Assembly: GCF_026230195.1 (NCBI RefSeq)
Contig: NZ_CP036501.1
Span: forward strand, 1,240,001-1,304,000
DNA from: Candidatus Paraluminiphilus aquimaris
GTDB taxonomy: Bacteria; Pseudomonadota; Gammaproteobacteria; Pseudomonadales; Halieaceae
DNA: 64,000 nucleotides
Direction: 5' to 3'
Positions within the stretch are counted from its first letter, which is position 1, and every line of letters starts with the position of its first letter. This document shows positions 47,938 to 61,040 of this stretch, in pieces. The translations under genes were made by a program, and so were the position numbers. Below the pieces are notes generated by a model. It was not told the DNA's origin and did no database searches. It saw only the letters and a program-made list of their open reading frames with translations.

Positions 47938-48454
47938 GGCGAACGCGCAAAAATCCTCTGGCCCTCAAAGCAACGAGGGTAAGTTGCGCAGTGCTAGGAA
48001 TGCTCTAAAGCACGGCCTAGGTGCTAAATCCTCAAATTCCTCTCAAAATCCTCCCTTGCTAAATCATTTCCCCGAACTTGAATCCTATCAACAAGAGTCA
48101 ACTAACCTTGGTTACTCTGATGCGCAATCACAGGGGATTATTGAGGCGCTATTGACTGCGCGTCAGGTTATTGATGCAAAGCACAGCGCCTATACAGCCA
48201 GGTTAGGTGAAGACCGTCTGGGTGATATGACACCCGATGCGGTGGCAGGCTTTGTGCGTGAGATGGAGGACCCGCTATTAACGGTAACCCCTATGGAAAG
48301 GGCCAGAGTAGTGGCTTTGTTATTCAAGCAGGTGCAGAAGGATAATGACCTTCCGGGTCTGCTGTTTGAGAAGTTCGAGGCGCATCGTAAATTAATGCGC
48401 AATGAACAGCGTGCCTTTAATCAGCTGCGCAAGAAGAGTCCGGTTAAAAAGTAA
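47903..48454 (+). CDS. Small RANAQKSSGP-motif protein
   Basis: A 183-residue basic protein starting TTG at 47903 and reading KLVANRANAQKSSGP, then RNALKHGLGAK. This N-terminal motif (RANAxxSTGPxTxxGKxxSxxNAxxHGL) is common in small proteobacterial proteins often found near mobile genes; their function is unknown to me. The rest is helical and ends with a Lys-rich tail. It lies inside the 3' end of the preceding gene, so the pair probably moves together. Confidence 0.6.
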   Translation: MKISVEKLVANRANAQKSSGPQSNEGKLRSARNALKHGLGAKSSNSSQNPPLLNHFPELESYQQESTNLGYSDAQSQGIIEALLTARQVIDAKHSAYTARLGEDRLGDMTPDAVAGFVREMEDPLLTVTPMERARVVALLFKQVQKDNDLPGLLFEKFEAHRKLMRNEQRAFNQLRKKSPVKK

Positions 48455-49008
48455 CAAAACGAAGCCAAAGGCTTTGGGATGCGATAAATAGTTTTATCGC
48501 CAATTACGCGGACGGGCATGTGCCTTGCACAACTATTACGATTTCAGATGTGATCGTAAACAACTATTTCCTGCCTTAGTCTCAATCTTAATTGCACTAC
48601 TGACACCGCTGTTAGATACTGCGCCTCCCGCGGCAAAACTGCCTCGGGATCGGTGCTCCATTCTCGTTGTCAAAACAACCCGAAATATGCACACAGCACT
48701 TTTTTTAAATTAATTGAAAAAAGGGCTTGCACGGCTCAGATTGCTATGTAGAATGCGCACCTCGCTTCGGGGGTAACCCAAAGCAGCAAAGCCAGCCCAA
48801 GCGGCGGTTTGACCCTTAAAAACAAGATAAAGACAGATGTGTGGGCACTTGTTGGAATGGTTGTTAAGTAACTATTCAGATACAACAAGTGACCAACAGT
48901 TCATTACAGAACTTTTGATTTCGAAATTGTATCTGAGCTGAGATTTGGTAGGTAAAGCAAGCTTTGCGTAACTTACCCCTCTTGCTTCGGCAGAGGTAAA
49001 AGATTCTT
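48455..49008. other. Region upstream of rrn and its leader
   Basis: The first 270 bases hold no gene. They are followed by the rrn promoter at 48727 and a transcribed leader. In the leader a stretch at about 48837-48860 (TGTGTG, CACTTG, GGAATGG) is complementary to about 50555-50580 past the 16S and forms the pre-16S processing stem. A hairpin (CCTCTTGCTTCGGCAGAGG, about 48978-48996) precedes the 16S. No boxA was recognised in the leader. Confidence 0.6.
48727..48754 (+). promoter_or_regulatory. rrn P1-type promoter
   Basis: TTGCAC at 48727-48732 and TAGAAT at 48749-48754 are separated by 16 bases, the usual rRNA promoter arrangement. An A/T tract upstream (48697-48722) fits an UP element, and the GC-rich GCGCACC discriminator after the -10 suggests ppGpp control. 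Confidence 0.82.
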
Positions 49009-50542
<1,534 letters not shown>

Positions 50543-50626
50543 AACGAACTAACACCATCCTTCAAGTGTTCACACATTTGTCTTTATCTCTACGTTGTTG
50601 CGACGTTACTTTCGGGTGCACCTTAT

Positions 50627-50703
<77 letters not shown>

Positions 50704-50714
50704 TTCCTAAAAAT

Positions 50715-50790
50715 GGGGCTATAGCTCAGCTGGGAGAGCGCTTGATTTGCATTCAAGAGGTCCGCGGTTCGATCCCGCGTAGCTCCACCA
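50715..50790 (+). tRNA. alaT: tRNA-Ala (TGC)
   Basis: A 76-base cloverleaf with acceptor GGGGCTA, anticodon loop TTTGCAT (TGC), T arm GGTTCGATCC and encoded CCA. It follows tRNA-Ile by 11 bases. Confidence 0.97.
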
Positions 50791-51169
50791 CTTATCGTAT
50801 GTCGCAGCGAAATTAGTCAAGAGCACACAAGTCGTGTGTTGTTGACTGGTTTCGGCAACCAGTTGTTCTTTAACAAGGTAAATTAAGCTGAGTCTTTGAA
50901 TTAGAAATCAGCATTTGAGTTCGCTCAAGTGATGAGGATAATTCTTAGATAAAAGTTTTCAGGCACGGTTTTCAATTCCCGTGCCTGTAAATCGAGTTTT
51001 TAAAATATACATACTGTGACTTAAGCGTCACAACATCCGGCGCGTTGATGCATTAACCTTTGCATCAGCGTTCATAAGTACCTGGCCTACGCACAAGGGG
51101 GTCGGGGAAATGTCTTCTTGAGCTCTTCGGAGCGATATCCTCGGATATCACAGATAACTTCGGTTATAT
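50791..51169 (+). other. Spacer with boxA and the pre-23S processing stem
   Basis: TGTTCTTTAACAA at 50864-50876 matches the antitermination boxA. Directly after it GGTAAATTAAGCTGAG (50877-50892) is perfectly complementary over 16 bases to CTCAGCTTAATTTACC at 54154-54169 past the 23S, the RNase III stem that releases pre-23S. The remainder of the spacer holds short hairpins only. Confidence 0.85.
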
Positions 51170-54050
<2,881 letters not shown>

Positions 54051-54227
54051 ATAATCCAAGTTGTTTTGTGTGCGCTGTATAAAGCACACGTAAGAAGACA
54101 CTGGGTGTTGTGACAAGTCATTGTGTGTAGCAGGGTTTATCACCTGCGAAAGGCTCAGCTTAATTTACCTACCCTATTTAGATGGCCTTTGGGCTGCTTT
54201 GCAGAACATCTGTCATCTATGCCGATT

Positions 54228-54345
54228 TGCCTGGCGACAACAGAGCATTGGAACCACCTGACTCCATCCCGAACTCAGAAGTGAAACGATGCATCGCCGA
54301 TGGTAGTGTGGGGTTTCCCCATGTGAGAGTAGGTCATCGCCAGGC
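54228..54345 (+). rRNA. rrf: 5S ribosomal RNA
   Basis: About 118 bases with terminal helix TGCCTGGCGAC and ATCGCCAGGC, and the conserved CCGAACTCAGAAGTGAAAC and GATGGTAGTGTGGGG segments. It closes the rrn operon 177 bases after the 23S. Confidence 0.97.
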
Positions 54346-54358
54346 TTCTAAATAAAAG

Positions 54359-54386
54359 AACCCAGCCAATCGGCTGGGTTTTTTTT
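54359..54386 (+). terminator. rrn operon terminator
   Basis: AACCCAGCC and GGCTGGGTT form a 9-pair stem with an AATC loop and are followed by a run of T. It lies directly after the 5S and is copied in weaker form at 54601. Confidence 0.93.
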
Positions 54387-54600
54387 GTGTAGGATTTAAT
54401 GGATTGATGAATTCCTGCTTTCCCCGTGACGCATCGAAGCGGAGTATGTGAACCAAAAAGCAGTCGCTGACCCTCCTAGGCAGAGACCACCACGCCTGTA
54501 CTGTAGGTGCGGCAGCGGGTGCGCCGGAGGCGTCACGTAGTGATTGACAGCAGCGCTTTGAACAGATTGAAGGTCATCGCCAGGCTTCTAAATAAGAGAA

Positions 54601-54624
54601 CCTAGCCAATAGGCTGGTTTTTTT
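54601..54624 (+). terminator. Decayed copy of the rrn terminator
   Basis: CTAGCC and GGCTGG pair (one G-T) around AATA, followed by seven T. It is the second-unit version of the terminator at 54359 with two stem changes. Confidence 0.7.
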
Positions 54625-54816
54625 GTATAGGATTTTATGAATTACTGTTTTTCCCGTGATGGAACTATGCCTCAAAAAGCAGTCGCTGACGCCCCTAGGT
54701 AGAGACCAGCGCGTCTTCGCCGAAGGTGCGGCGGTGGGTGCGTTGGAGGCGTAATGTAGTGATTGAAAGTAGCCCTTTTAACACATTGTAGGTCATCTCC
54801 AGCCATCTAAATTACC

Positions 54817-54846
54817 AAGGGCTATCCGTGAGGGTGGCCCTTTTTT
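54817..54846 (+). terminator. Strong hairpin with T tail
   Basis: AAGGGCTATCC and GGGTGGCCCTT form an 11-pair stem with G-T pairs around a GTGA loop, followed by T. It stands in the third, degenerate unit where the rrn terminator would be, but its sequence differs. Confidence 0.75.
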
Positions 54847-55006
54847 ACTTATGGGTTGTTGGTTGCGGTTATCTGAGGTTCGCCATCAAAGAGTAGGATG
54901 AGGCCGGAAGCAACAAAGCCAATAGCTTGGTTAGGGCTGGAGGCTAGCGGCTGGCTCAAGAGCATTAACCGGCAGACGCACTAGCCTTCCCAGAAAGGGA
55001 AAAGTC

Positions 55007-55026
55007 GGCCATCCGGATGGCTTTTT
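55007..55026. terminator. Palindrome with T tail
   Basis: GCCAT and ATGGC around CCGG, followed by five T on the plus strand; it may mark the end of a plus-strand transcript. Confidence 0.5.
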
Positions 55027-55303
55027 CTATACGAGTGAAAACGAATTATGCGTCCCTTGTGAACTGTCGAACAGAAGTATGAGCGCCAAAAAGCAGTTGC
55101 TCGCGCCCACCTAAGCAAAGACTTCAGTGGTTGGAGCATGGCCGCCGCCGCGTGCTGCCCACGTCCTCAGGTTTCGGTAAGGAGCAGTTCAATCGTTGGG
55201 CTTATAAAGTCTCTTAGCTATTGTGAAAGGGATGCAAGGCAGTTGGTGAGCTTGGATTCTCAGCGTCCTAAGTTAGTCAGTCGTCAGTCTTCGGAGCGGC
55301 TAG

Positions 55304-55924
55304 TTAGTAAGCTCCGCGATGCGTAAATACCACTCGAATTGTTTTAAGCAGTATTCGCAGGTCAAGCTTGTGACTCCACTGGTGAATGTAGGTTACATCG
55401 AGTGACACGCGTTCATCGTAGTCCAGATCGTTGCGGCCAGAGACCTGCCATAGCCCGGTGATGCCCGGTCTTACCGTGAGATAATCGGATGCGTAATCCC
55501 CGTAGAGCCGCAGTTCTTCCTCAATCACTGGCCTTGGCCCAACGAGACTCATATCGCCTTTAAGCACATTGAAGAGCTGTGGAAGCTCATCCAGACTGGA
55601 TTTTCGTAGTATCCGGCCTAAGCTCGTAACTCGGGGATCGGTCTTCAATTTAAAATGGGTTTCCCACTCGTGTTTTGCTTCTTCATCCTTCGACAGCAAA
55701 TCTGAGAGTCGACGCGCTGCGTCCGTATGCATGGTTCGGAACTTGTAGCATTTAAATAGCGTGCCATTGCGGCCTACGCGGGTATGGGCAAAAACCGCGG
55801 ATCCGCCACCCAGCTTTAGAACAACGACTAATAACGCAAGCACTGGGGCTAACGCCGCAATACCCGTGAGACTGACAACGACGTCTGCACCACGTTTTAT
55901 CTTAGATGTCCCAACCAAACTCAA
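55304..55924 (-). CDS. Initiating sugar-phosphate transferase (second locus)
   Basis: A 206-residue transferase of the bacterial sugar transferase (WbaP/WcaJ C-terminal) family. One membrane helix at about 14-38 is followed by AHTRVGRNG, CYKFRTMHTDAA, DELPQLFNVLKGDMSLVGPRP, RPGITGLWQVSGRN and DYDERVSLDVTYI, all family signatures. The start appears to be TTG at 55924 or 55918, with no ATG or GTG near. It is the last gene of the minus-strand polysaccharide group, 258 bases from the flippase, so it could be a separate unit. It would initiate the repeat unit there. Confidence 0.92.
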   Translation of the reverse strand: MSLVGTSKIKRGADVVVSLTGIAALAPVLALLVVVLKLGGGSAVFAHTRVGRNGTLFKCYKFRTMHTDAARRLSDLLSKDEEAKHEWETHFKLKTDPRVTSLGRILRKSSLDELPQLFNVLKGDMSLVGPRPVIEEELRLYGDYASDYLTVRPGITGLWQVSGRNDLDYDERVSLDVTYIHQWSHKLDLRILLKTIRVVFTHRGAY

Positions 55925-56182
55925 AACGACTCACCCACTTTCGTCCTGAGACTGAAAGTTCATTCTTGTTGCGCAATTGAAGCGAAGCATTATCACTCAC
56001 AACTTGGGTTGTGACAATTGTGACGTTTTGGATCGCTGCATGCAGCACCACCAAACTTTGGTCGAGAGGGTAACAGCATTGTAGAACTAAGAAAACGGCT
56101 GACGCACGATGCGGTTGTATTCTGGCTACTCAGATAGCTGAGAGCCTGAGAGATATTATCTGTTACTGCAGAGGCATCTGTT

Positions 56183-57469
56183 TCAATTGGCTCGCAAAAT
56201 GGGTGGAAGAACGGTCATTCCTAGGCGTTTTCGAACCATGGTAACTGTTGCGATATTTTGGATCGCAATGGCCAGCGCGGTAGCTATAGCTCCGCCCAAA
56301 ACACCATAAACAGGTATCAAACAGGCGCACACAATAACGGCGATGGCTGCCCCGGTGTAGTAGGTGAACTTCAGCGCATCCTCATTGCCCGTGCTTACCA
56401 AGAGCATGTTGGCACTTCCGGTTGCGATGTTCACAACTTGTCCTAGCGTGATTATTTGAAGGAGTACTGCCGCTGGCGCGAAGTCAGGCCCAAAGCTAGA
56501 CATTATTTGAGATGAGAAGACCAACATGAATAAAGCGACTGGCATGCCAACTATGAGCATGAGCTTAGTGGCGTCGATGGCGAGATTTTCTAACTCACTG
56601 AATTTCTTCTGCTCATACAGAGCCGAAAATTTGGGCGTTACGACCATATTTACAGCGAGTAAAATAAAGGGCGTTAGCATGGCGGTTCGCTGAGCTGTGG
56701 TGAGTAGCGCGACGTCTTGGGATGACAACCAGATACCACAGACAATTTGGCTGGATAGCAACATGATTTGCTGGGCGATTTGCCCTAACCATAGTGGTCG
56801 ACTGCTATCCTTAAACTCTGGCCACGATATTTTATGACCTATTGCGTTGATGGGCCTCAAGTAACGAAACAGTGCTCCGCCTACCAGACCGGCCAGGAGC
56901 ATGGAGCCCGCATAAAGCGCTGCTAGGTCATTCGCCTCGGCGAAGGATACTTGGAAGACAATAGCGATGAACAGGACCGGCCCAGCAATCTTAAGCGTTA
57001 ACACAGAGGTTACGGTCCTATGAAGTCCCTGTAAGCCCATGCCATAAACAGTAAGTAATGTAATGCCCGGCAAGGCCAGACCCATCATTACTAGAACAGG
57101 TCCAAGTGCCACCTTTTTAAAAACGTGAGCAGCTATATTGTCACCGGCGAAGAATAAAACCAACGACGCCAAAAGGGTTAAGGGAATCGTGAGAGTGAGA
57201 GCTCTAGTAGTCACGCTTTGTATGCGAACTCCCTGATTCTTACCCTCCGCAGCGCCAATGAATCGTACGATACTTATATCGACGCCGGCTCGAGTTGCCG
57301 TCCCGAGAAAGGTGATAATCGCGAGCGCCAAAAAAAAGAGCCCCGCCTGTTCAGCACCATAATATCGCGCAATGACCCAGCTCATCAGCAACGACGTCAG
57401 GGCGCCAACGCCGCGTATCAATGCGCTGATGACACTGCTTTTCAGGAGTTTGTGGTCTGAGAATTTCAC
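56183..57469 (-). CDS. Oligosaccharide flippase (Wzx-like)
   Basis: MOP-superfamily flippase of 428 residues with about 12 helices. It begins at GTG 57469 (KFSDHKLLKSSVISALIRGVG) and shares a four-base GTGA overlap with the polymerase stop. Segments such as YYGAEQAGLFFLALAI are typical of the Wzx group. It moves lipid-linked repeat units across the inner membrane. Confidence 0.9.
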   Translation of the reverse strand: MKFSDHKLLKSSVISALIRGVGALTSLLMSWVIARYYGAEQAGLFFLALAIITFLGTATRAGVDISIVRFIGAAEGKNQGVRIQSVTTRALTLTIPLTLLASLVLFFAGDNIAAHVFKKVALGPVLVMMGLALPGITLLTVYGMGLQGLHRTVTSVLTLKIAGPVLFIAIVFQVSFAEANDLAALYAGSMLLAGLVGGALFRYLRPINAIGHKISWPEFKDSSRPLWLGQIAQQIMLLSSQIVCGIWLSSQDVALLTTAQRTAMLTPFILLAVNMVVTPKFSALYEQKKFSELENLAIDATKLMLIVGMPVALFMLVFSSQIMSSFGPDFAPAAVLLQIITLGQVVNIATGSANMLLVSTGNEDALKFTYYTGAAIAVIVCACLIPVYGVLGGAIATALAIAIQNIATVTMVRKRLGMTVLPPILRAN

Positions 57470-58812
57470 TGCGGTGAATTTGCGAGGGGAAGCCGACGGT
57501 AACGCTGTGTCTGCTCCAAAATCGTTGCAGAGAGTGCTGAGGCCACAATGCCTATGATCGCAAGCTCACCCTTGTTACCTACGCCAAAACGGGTGAGTAA
57601 AATGAGAAAACAGGCCACTGCAGCCAAGCCAAACCAAACTTCATGCTGCTCGCCTCCCTTTGTAAACCTGATGACATTTACGCATAGTCCTGCCACATAC
57701 AAAAACAAACAAAGCGCCGGCAATGCCATGATGAGTCCCCCTTGATGCAGAAAAAATAGCACCAGGTTGTGTGCATAGTGTCCATTTGAGACCAGCGGCC
57801 CGAGGCCATTTCCAAACAGTGTGGTGCCCATACTTCCCAGCGTCTCTGAGAAAACTAGGTTGACTTGGTAGATCCTAGAGTTAGTAAGGACATCAACGAT
57901 GTATCTGTCTTGTAGCGAGGCCACAACCGCCGAAGGGATATTTGCGATCAAAATGATGGTGCCAATTGAGACAATTGTTGTGCCCGCGATTAGCCACACG
58001 CGATAGCGGTCTGATATCGCTTTCCCAAGGTGGCGATACTCAAGGCTCAACGCGACGAGGTAAAAGATTAAGACGGTTAGCGTCACCTTCCTACTCACAC
58101 CCACAAAGACCACAAGCGCGAGCATCGATAGCTCTATCAGGTCGAACGAGAAAGGCTTTCTTGTTCGCTCGTCGAGCAAGCGAGCACATCGCAAAAACGC
58201 AGCGAGTAGAAACAGCACATACATTAATGTGTGTCTTGCTGCCGATGTCTCGCCGGCAATACCCTCGTATATCTTCCTGAACAGAAGAAATTGAAGCGTT
58301 CCGTCGCCCGCAACATACTTTCTGAATACTTCAGGAATTGAAACATCGGCAAGTGCGGCGAGCCACAAAATGCCAGCCATCGCCATCAATATGAAAATGA
58401 TGCTAATACGATAGAGCAGTTGGTAGTCGAGCAGCATTCTGCGCCGAAAAAAGCTAAAAGTGATTAATAAAAGCGGTATCACGAGAACGTGCTCAGTGAA
58501 CAACAACAGGAAGTCTTCATGAGGCGCTACTATCAGTGCGTTCACTAGCCAACCCGCAGCGCTTATCATGTAAAACCAAATGAGCACTACTAGAAAGTAA
58601 GGAAGTCTCAGCGTAAACCTGCCTGATAACGCCTTGGTAGTTGCGGCATGAAGAGCAAAAAAGAGTAACAACAGATGCTGCACCTTGACTAAGAAACCGC
58701 TCAGTTCAAATAAGGGAATAAACTGAAATGAGATGCCCCATAGCGCTGCAGCAACTAAGAACGCATTGCGAAAGCCTTTGCTTGCGTCGTATTCGTTGGG
58801 TAACTCAGTCAT
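57466..58812 (-). CDS. O-antigen polymerase-like membrane protein (Wzy)
   Basis: A protein of about 448 residues with 11 to 12 helices and a periplasmic segment near residues 320-350 (GTTLFGNGLGPLVSNGHYAHN) that fits the Wzy_C loop. The ATG at 58812 is chosen; a GTG at 58827 is possible. It is coupled to the flippase. Polymerase function is inferred from topology and context. Confidence 0.75.
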   Translation of the reverse strand: MTELPNEYDASKGFRNAFLVAAALWGISFQFIPLFELSGFLVKVQHLLLLFFALHAATTKALSGRFTLRLPYFLVVLIWFYMISAAGWLVNALIVAPHEDFLLLFTEHVLVIPLLLITFSFFRRRMLLDYQLLYRISIIFILMAMAGILWLAALADVSIPEVFRKYVAGDGTLQFLLFRKIYEGIAGETSAARHTLMYVLFLLAAFLRCARLLDERTRKPFSFDLIELSMLALVVFVGVSRKVTLTVLIFYLVALSLEYRHLGKAISDRYRVWLIAGTTIVSIGTIILIANIPSAVVASLQDRYIVDVLTNSRIYQVNLVFSETLGSMGTTLFGNGLGPLVSNGHYAHNLVLFFLHQGGLIMALPALCLFLYVAGLCVNVIRFTKGGEQHEVWFGLAAVACFLILLTRFGVGNKGELAIIGIVASALSATILEQTQRYRRLPLANSPQ

Positions 58813-58908
58813 GGGGCCAAGTATCACGGCCCATGTGGTCTGAGCACAAGTTTGAGTAGTGTCCCTTTATCAAATGTGACGTTTCAAAGTCGTTCACGCT
58901 TGCTCCAA

Positions 58909-60072
58909 TCATCGGCTTGACGACGGAGACGCCCAGATTGTGGTCTTTCTCCCCAAGAGCGACTGACAAATACCGATTGCGTTGGCGGCATTCGCCATCA
59001 CGAAATAATACCAAGAACCAACGAGCGGTAATTTCAGTGACGGTAGGGCATGTTTGGTTAGTGCGAGCGAGTAGGCGACTACCTGACATGCCAGTAGGAC
59101 CTCATACCCCAAGTTTGTGGTGCCAAGAACAATGGCTGCGTTCGATATCAACGCGACCAATAAAAAGATAAACGATATCCACCTGAGCCACTTATGAGAA
59201 ATGAACTTCCATGTATCAAAGAGGCTAAGGTTGCCGACCAGAGAGAGCGCTCGATAACTGTTGAATGAGCGATTAGCGATGCGGACTTTACGTTTAAACT
59301 CTTCTGAGCTTTTTTCGGCACTTTTTTCGTAGGCTTTTATGCGAGCGTCGAAAGCGAAGGTGTATCCTTGCAAAACAATCCCCATGGACGTGCAGAAGTC
59401 ATCCATTACATGGTTCGGAAGTTGCCGAAAAAAATGCGACTTAATGGCAAAGATAGAGCCATCCGCGCCCATGATTGAACCGCACAACCCCTCATTACGC
59501 TTTATAAATTCCTCGTATCGCCAGTAAAGCCCGCCTGATTGAGCCGTCTCGCTTGCTTCAGGATTCACATACGTTAGTTGTCCTGCGACCCCGCCTACCG
59601 ATGGTGCCGCAAGGGAGGCTGCAATGTGGTTGAGTGAGTCGACGTCAAGTACCACGTTGGTGTCGGTAAAAACCGTGATGTCACTCTCTACTGTCCGCAT
59701 GACCGAGTTTATACCTGCCGTCTTTCCGCCACGATTGGTCATCCGGTGGAGGCGAAGTTGCTCCGGCCTCTCACTCTCAAAGGTGTTGACGATGGAATCT
59801 GTATCGTCTGTAGAACCATCAGATACCACGACGATATCGAGCAGTTCCGCGGGGTAGTCCAGCGACAAACAATTCTCAAGTTTTGCCCCTATGACGTCTT
59901 CCTCATTGTAGGCGGGAACGACGACAGTGATGGTGGGAATTGAATGATTGTTAGCTGCAAGGTCGTGAGTGTGCTTAGTGAATTTGGCTCGGGCCATCCC
60001 CCAGATAATTAAGGGATAGAGCAGGTACACGTAAACCAGGAGGAATGTTGATAACCAAAACCAATAAATCAC
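58909..60072 (-). CDS. Family 2 glycosyltransferase with membrane segments
   Basis: A 387-residue membrane-associated GT2. A first helix (about 2-24) precedes the catalytic domain with VVPAYNEE, VSDGSTDDT, the DTN-type metal motif in TVFTDTNVV, GADGSIFAIK and the catalytic MDDF. Two or three C-terminal helices follow KRKVRIANRS. The layout resembles beta-glycan synthases such as hyaluronan- or poly-GlcNAc-type enzymes, but the donor cannot be told. Start is GTG at 60072. Nine bases separate it from the sulfotransferase stop. Confidence 0.88.
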   Translation of the reverse strand: MIYWFWLSTFLLVYVYLLYPLIIWGMARAKFTKHTHDLAANNHSIPTITVVVPAYNEEDVIGAKLENCLSLDYPAELLDIVVVSDGSTDDTDSIVNTFESERPEQLRLHRMTNRGGKTAGINSVMRTVESDITVFTDTNVVLDVDSLNHIAASLAAPSVGGVAGQLTYVNPEASETAQSGGLYWRYEEFIKRNEGLCGSIMGADGSIFAIKSHFFRQLPNHVMDDFCTSMGIVLQGYTFAFDARIKAYEKSAEKSSEEFKRKVRIANRSFNSYRALSLVGNLSLFDTWKFISHKWLRWISFIFLLVALISNAAIVLGTTNLGYEVLLACQVVAYSLALTKHALPSLKLPLVGSWYYFVMANAANAIGICQSLLGRKTTIWASPSSSR

Positions 60073-60080
60073 TGTTTTCC

Positions 60081-61040
60081 TCAGCGGAGCAAAATTTGGG
60101 CTAATCGATAGCGTATGCCGCCGATCAGCCCTTTATCCTTTATGTGCCTAAGTGTACTTCCCATCAGGTCGTAGAGCGACAGAATCGCTAGCTCAAGCTG
60201 ACTGAAATCACGGGTGTTTCGTGGCTTTGCGCATTCATAGCCAAATTCCGCCATTTCTTTATGTATATAGGAGGTAAACAGTTCGTGTTCGTGCTCACTC
60301 AACGCCGCTTCAAATTTTCCAGCATTGTCTGTTTTGACCCCGGGATAGCCAGCGGCATCACCCATTTTTTCGCGCGATCCGGTGAGTTCAAGCAATGATT
60401 CATCAAATTGCAGGTTTAAAAAGTTACAGACACCCAATAGCTCAGTGCGGGAATCAGCGAGCAAGTCTTCGTAGCGAACAGTAAGGATGTTGTCAGGATG
60501 CTTTTGCGCGAAGTGATAAGCGGCAGCCACCCCGCGTTGCCATTGGTGAGCGGCTCGTATCAATGATTTTTTCCACGCCTTTCTAGCCGACAATGCAACA
60601 TCCCGTGGGTCACGGACAACATGAATAAACTTCGATCTGGGAAAGCTCTCTGTGATCGCTTCTAGGTAAAGCAAGTTATTGGGCGTTTTGTCTCCCACAT
60701 ATCGCAGGTCCGAAAAAGTTTCCTTCGGCGCGAAATGCCGCAGCGTCTCTGAAATGACCTCTGGCAACGTTGCGCGCTTGGGCCGCCAGTTACCAAGAGG
60801 GGTGTCGGCTTTTCTGTGATGATAAAATGCTGATCTTTTTACGATGGTTAGATAGCGGTTGATGTCAGTGTCATGGAGCTTAGCTTTAGACCCAAACCGC
60901 TTTATCAGAAAAGGTATGAGCTGAAATTCATCCTGGGGCATCGCCACTTCTGGATGTCTTGAGATAAGGTCACGCACCAGCGTCGTTCCACTGCGTGGCA
61001 CGCCTACTATGAATACATGACCCATATCGCCTTTAGTCAT
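60081..61040 (-). CDS. PAPS-dependent sulfotransferase
   Basis: A 319-residue member of the sulfotransferase family. The 5'-phosphosulfate loop VGVPRSGTTLVRD is at about residues 12-24 and the 3'-phosphate motif VVRDPRDVALSARKAW at about 138. It would transfer sulfate from PAPS onto the polysaccharide or another carbohydrate. It overlaps the upstream GT4 gene by four bases, so it is in the same operon. Sulfated surface polysaccharides are common in marine bacteria. Confidence 0.9.
   Translation of the reverse strand: MTKGDMGHVFIVGVPRSGTTLVRDLISRHPEVAMPQDEFQLIPFLIKRFGSKAKLHDTDINRYLTIVKRSAFYHHRKADTPLGNWRPKRATLPEVISETLRHFAPKETFSDLRYVGDKTPNNLLYLEAITESFPRSKFIHVVRDPRDVALSARKAWKKSLIRAAHQWQRGVAAAYHFAQKHPDNILTVRYEDLLADSRTELLGVCNFLNLQFDESLLELTGSREKMGDAAGYPGVKTDNAGKFEAALSEHEHELFTSYIHKEMAEFGYECAKPRNTRDFSQLELAILSLYDLMGSTLRHIKDKGLIGGIRYRLAQILLR

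Larger units (their letters stand above)
54331..54790 (+). repeat. Tandem copies of the rrn 3' end and flank
   Basis: Unit 1 (54331 to about 54570) begins with the 5S tail AGGTCATCGCCAGGCTTCTA, then the terminator, then about 180 bases. Unit 2 (about 54571-54790) repeats the same order: the identical 20-base 5S tail, a decayed terminator, TATGAATT-like sequence, CAAAAAGCAGTCGCTGAC, CCTAGG, AGAGACC, then a GC-rich segment and TGATTGA. Unit 3 starts at 54790 with AGGTCATCTCCAG and a new terminator, but only a third CAAAAAGCAGTTGCT block at 55086 is still alignable. No 5S body is left in units 2 and 3. Confidence 0.82.
54346..55303. other. 958-base non-coding stretch after rrn
   Basis: Contains the rrn-tail repeats, three further T-tailed hairpins and no convincing gene. 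A 62-codon frame at 55138 has no support. The sequence between 54850 and 55080 has no recognised feature apart from one terminator. Confidence 0.6.
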
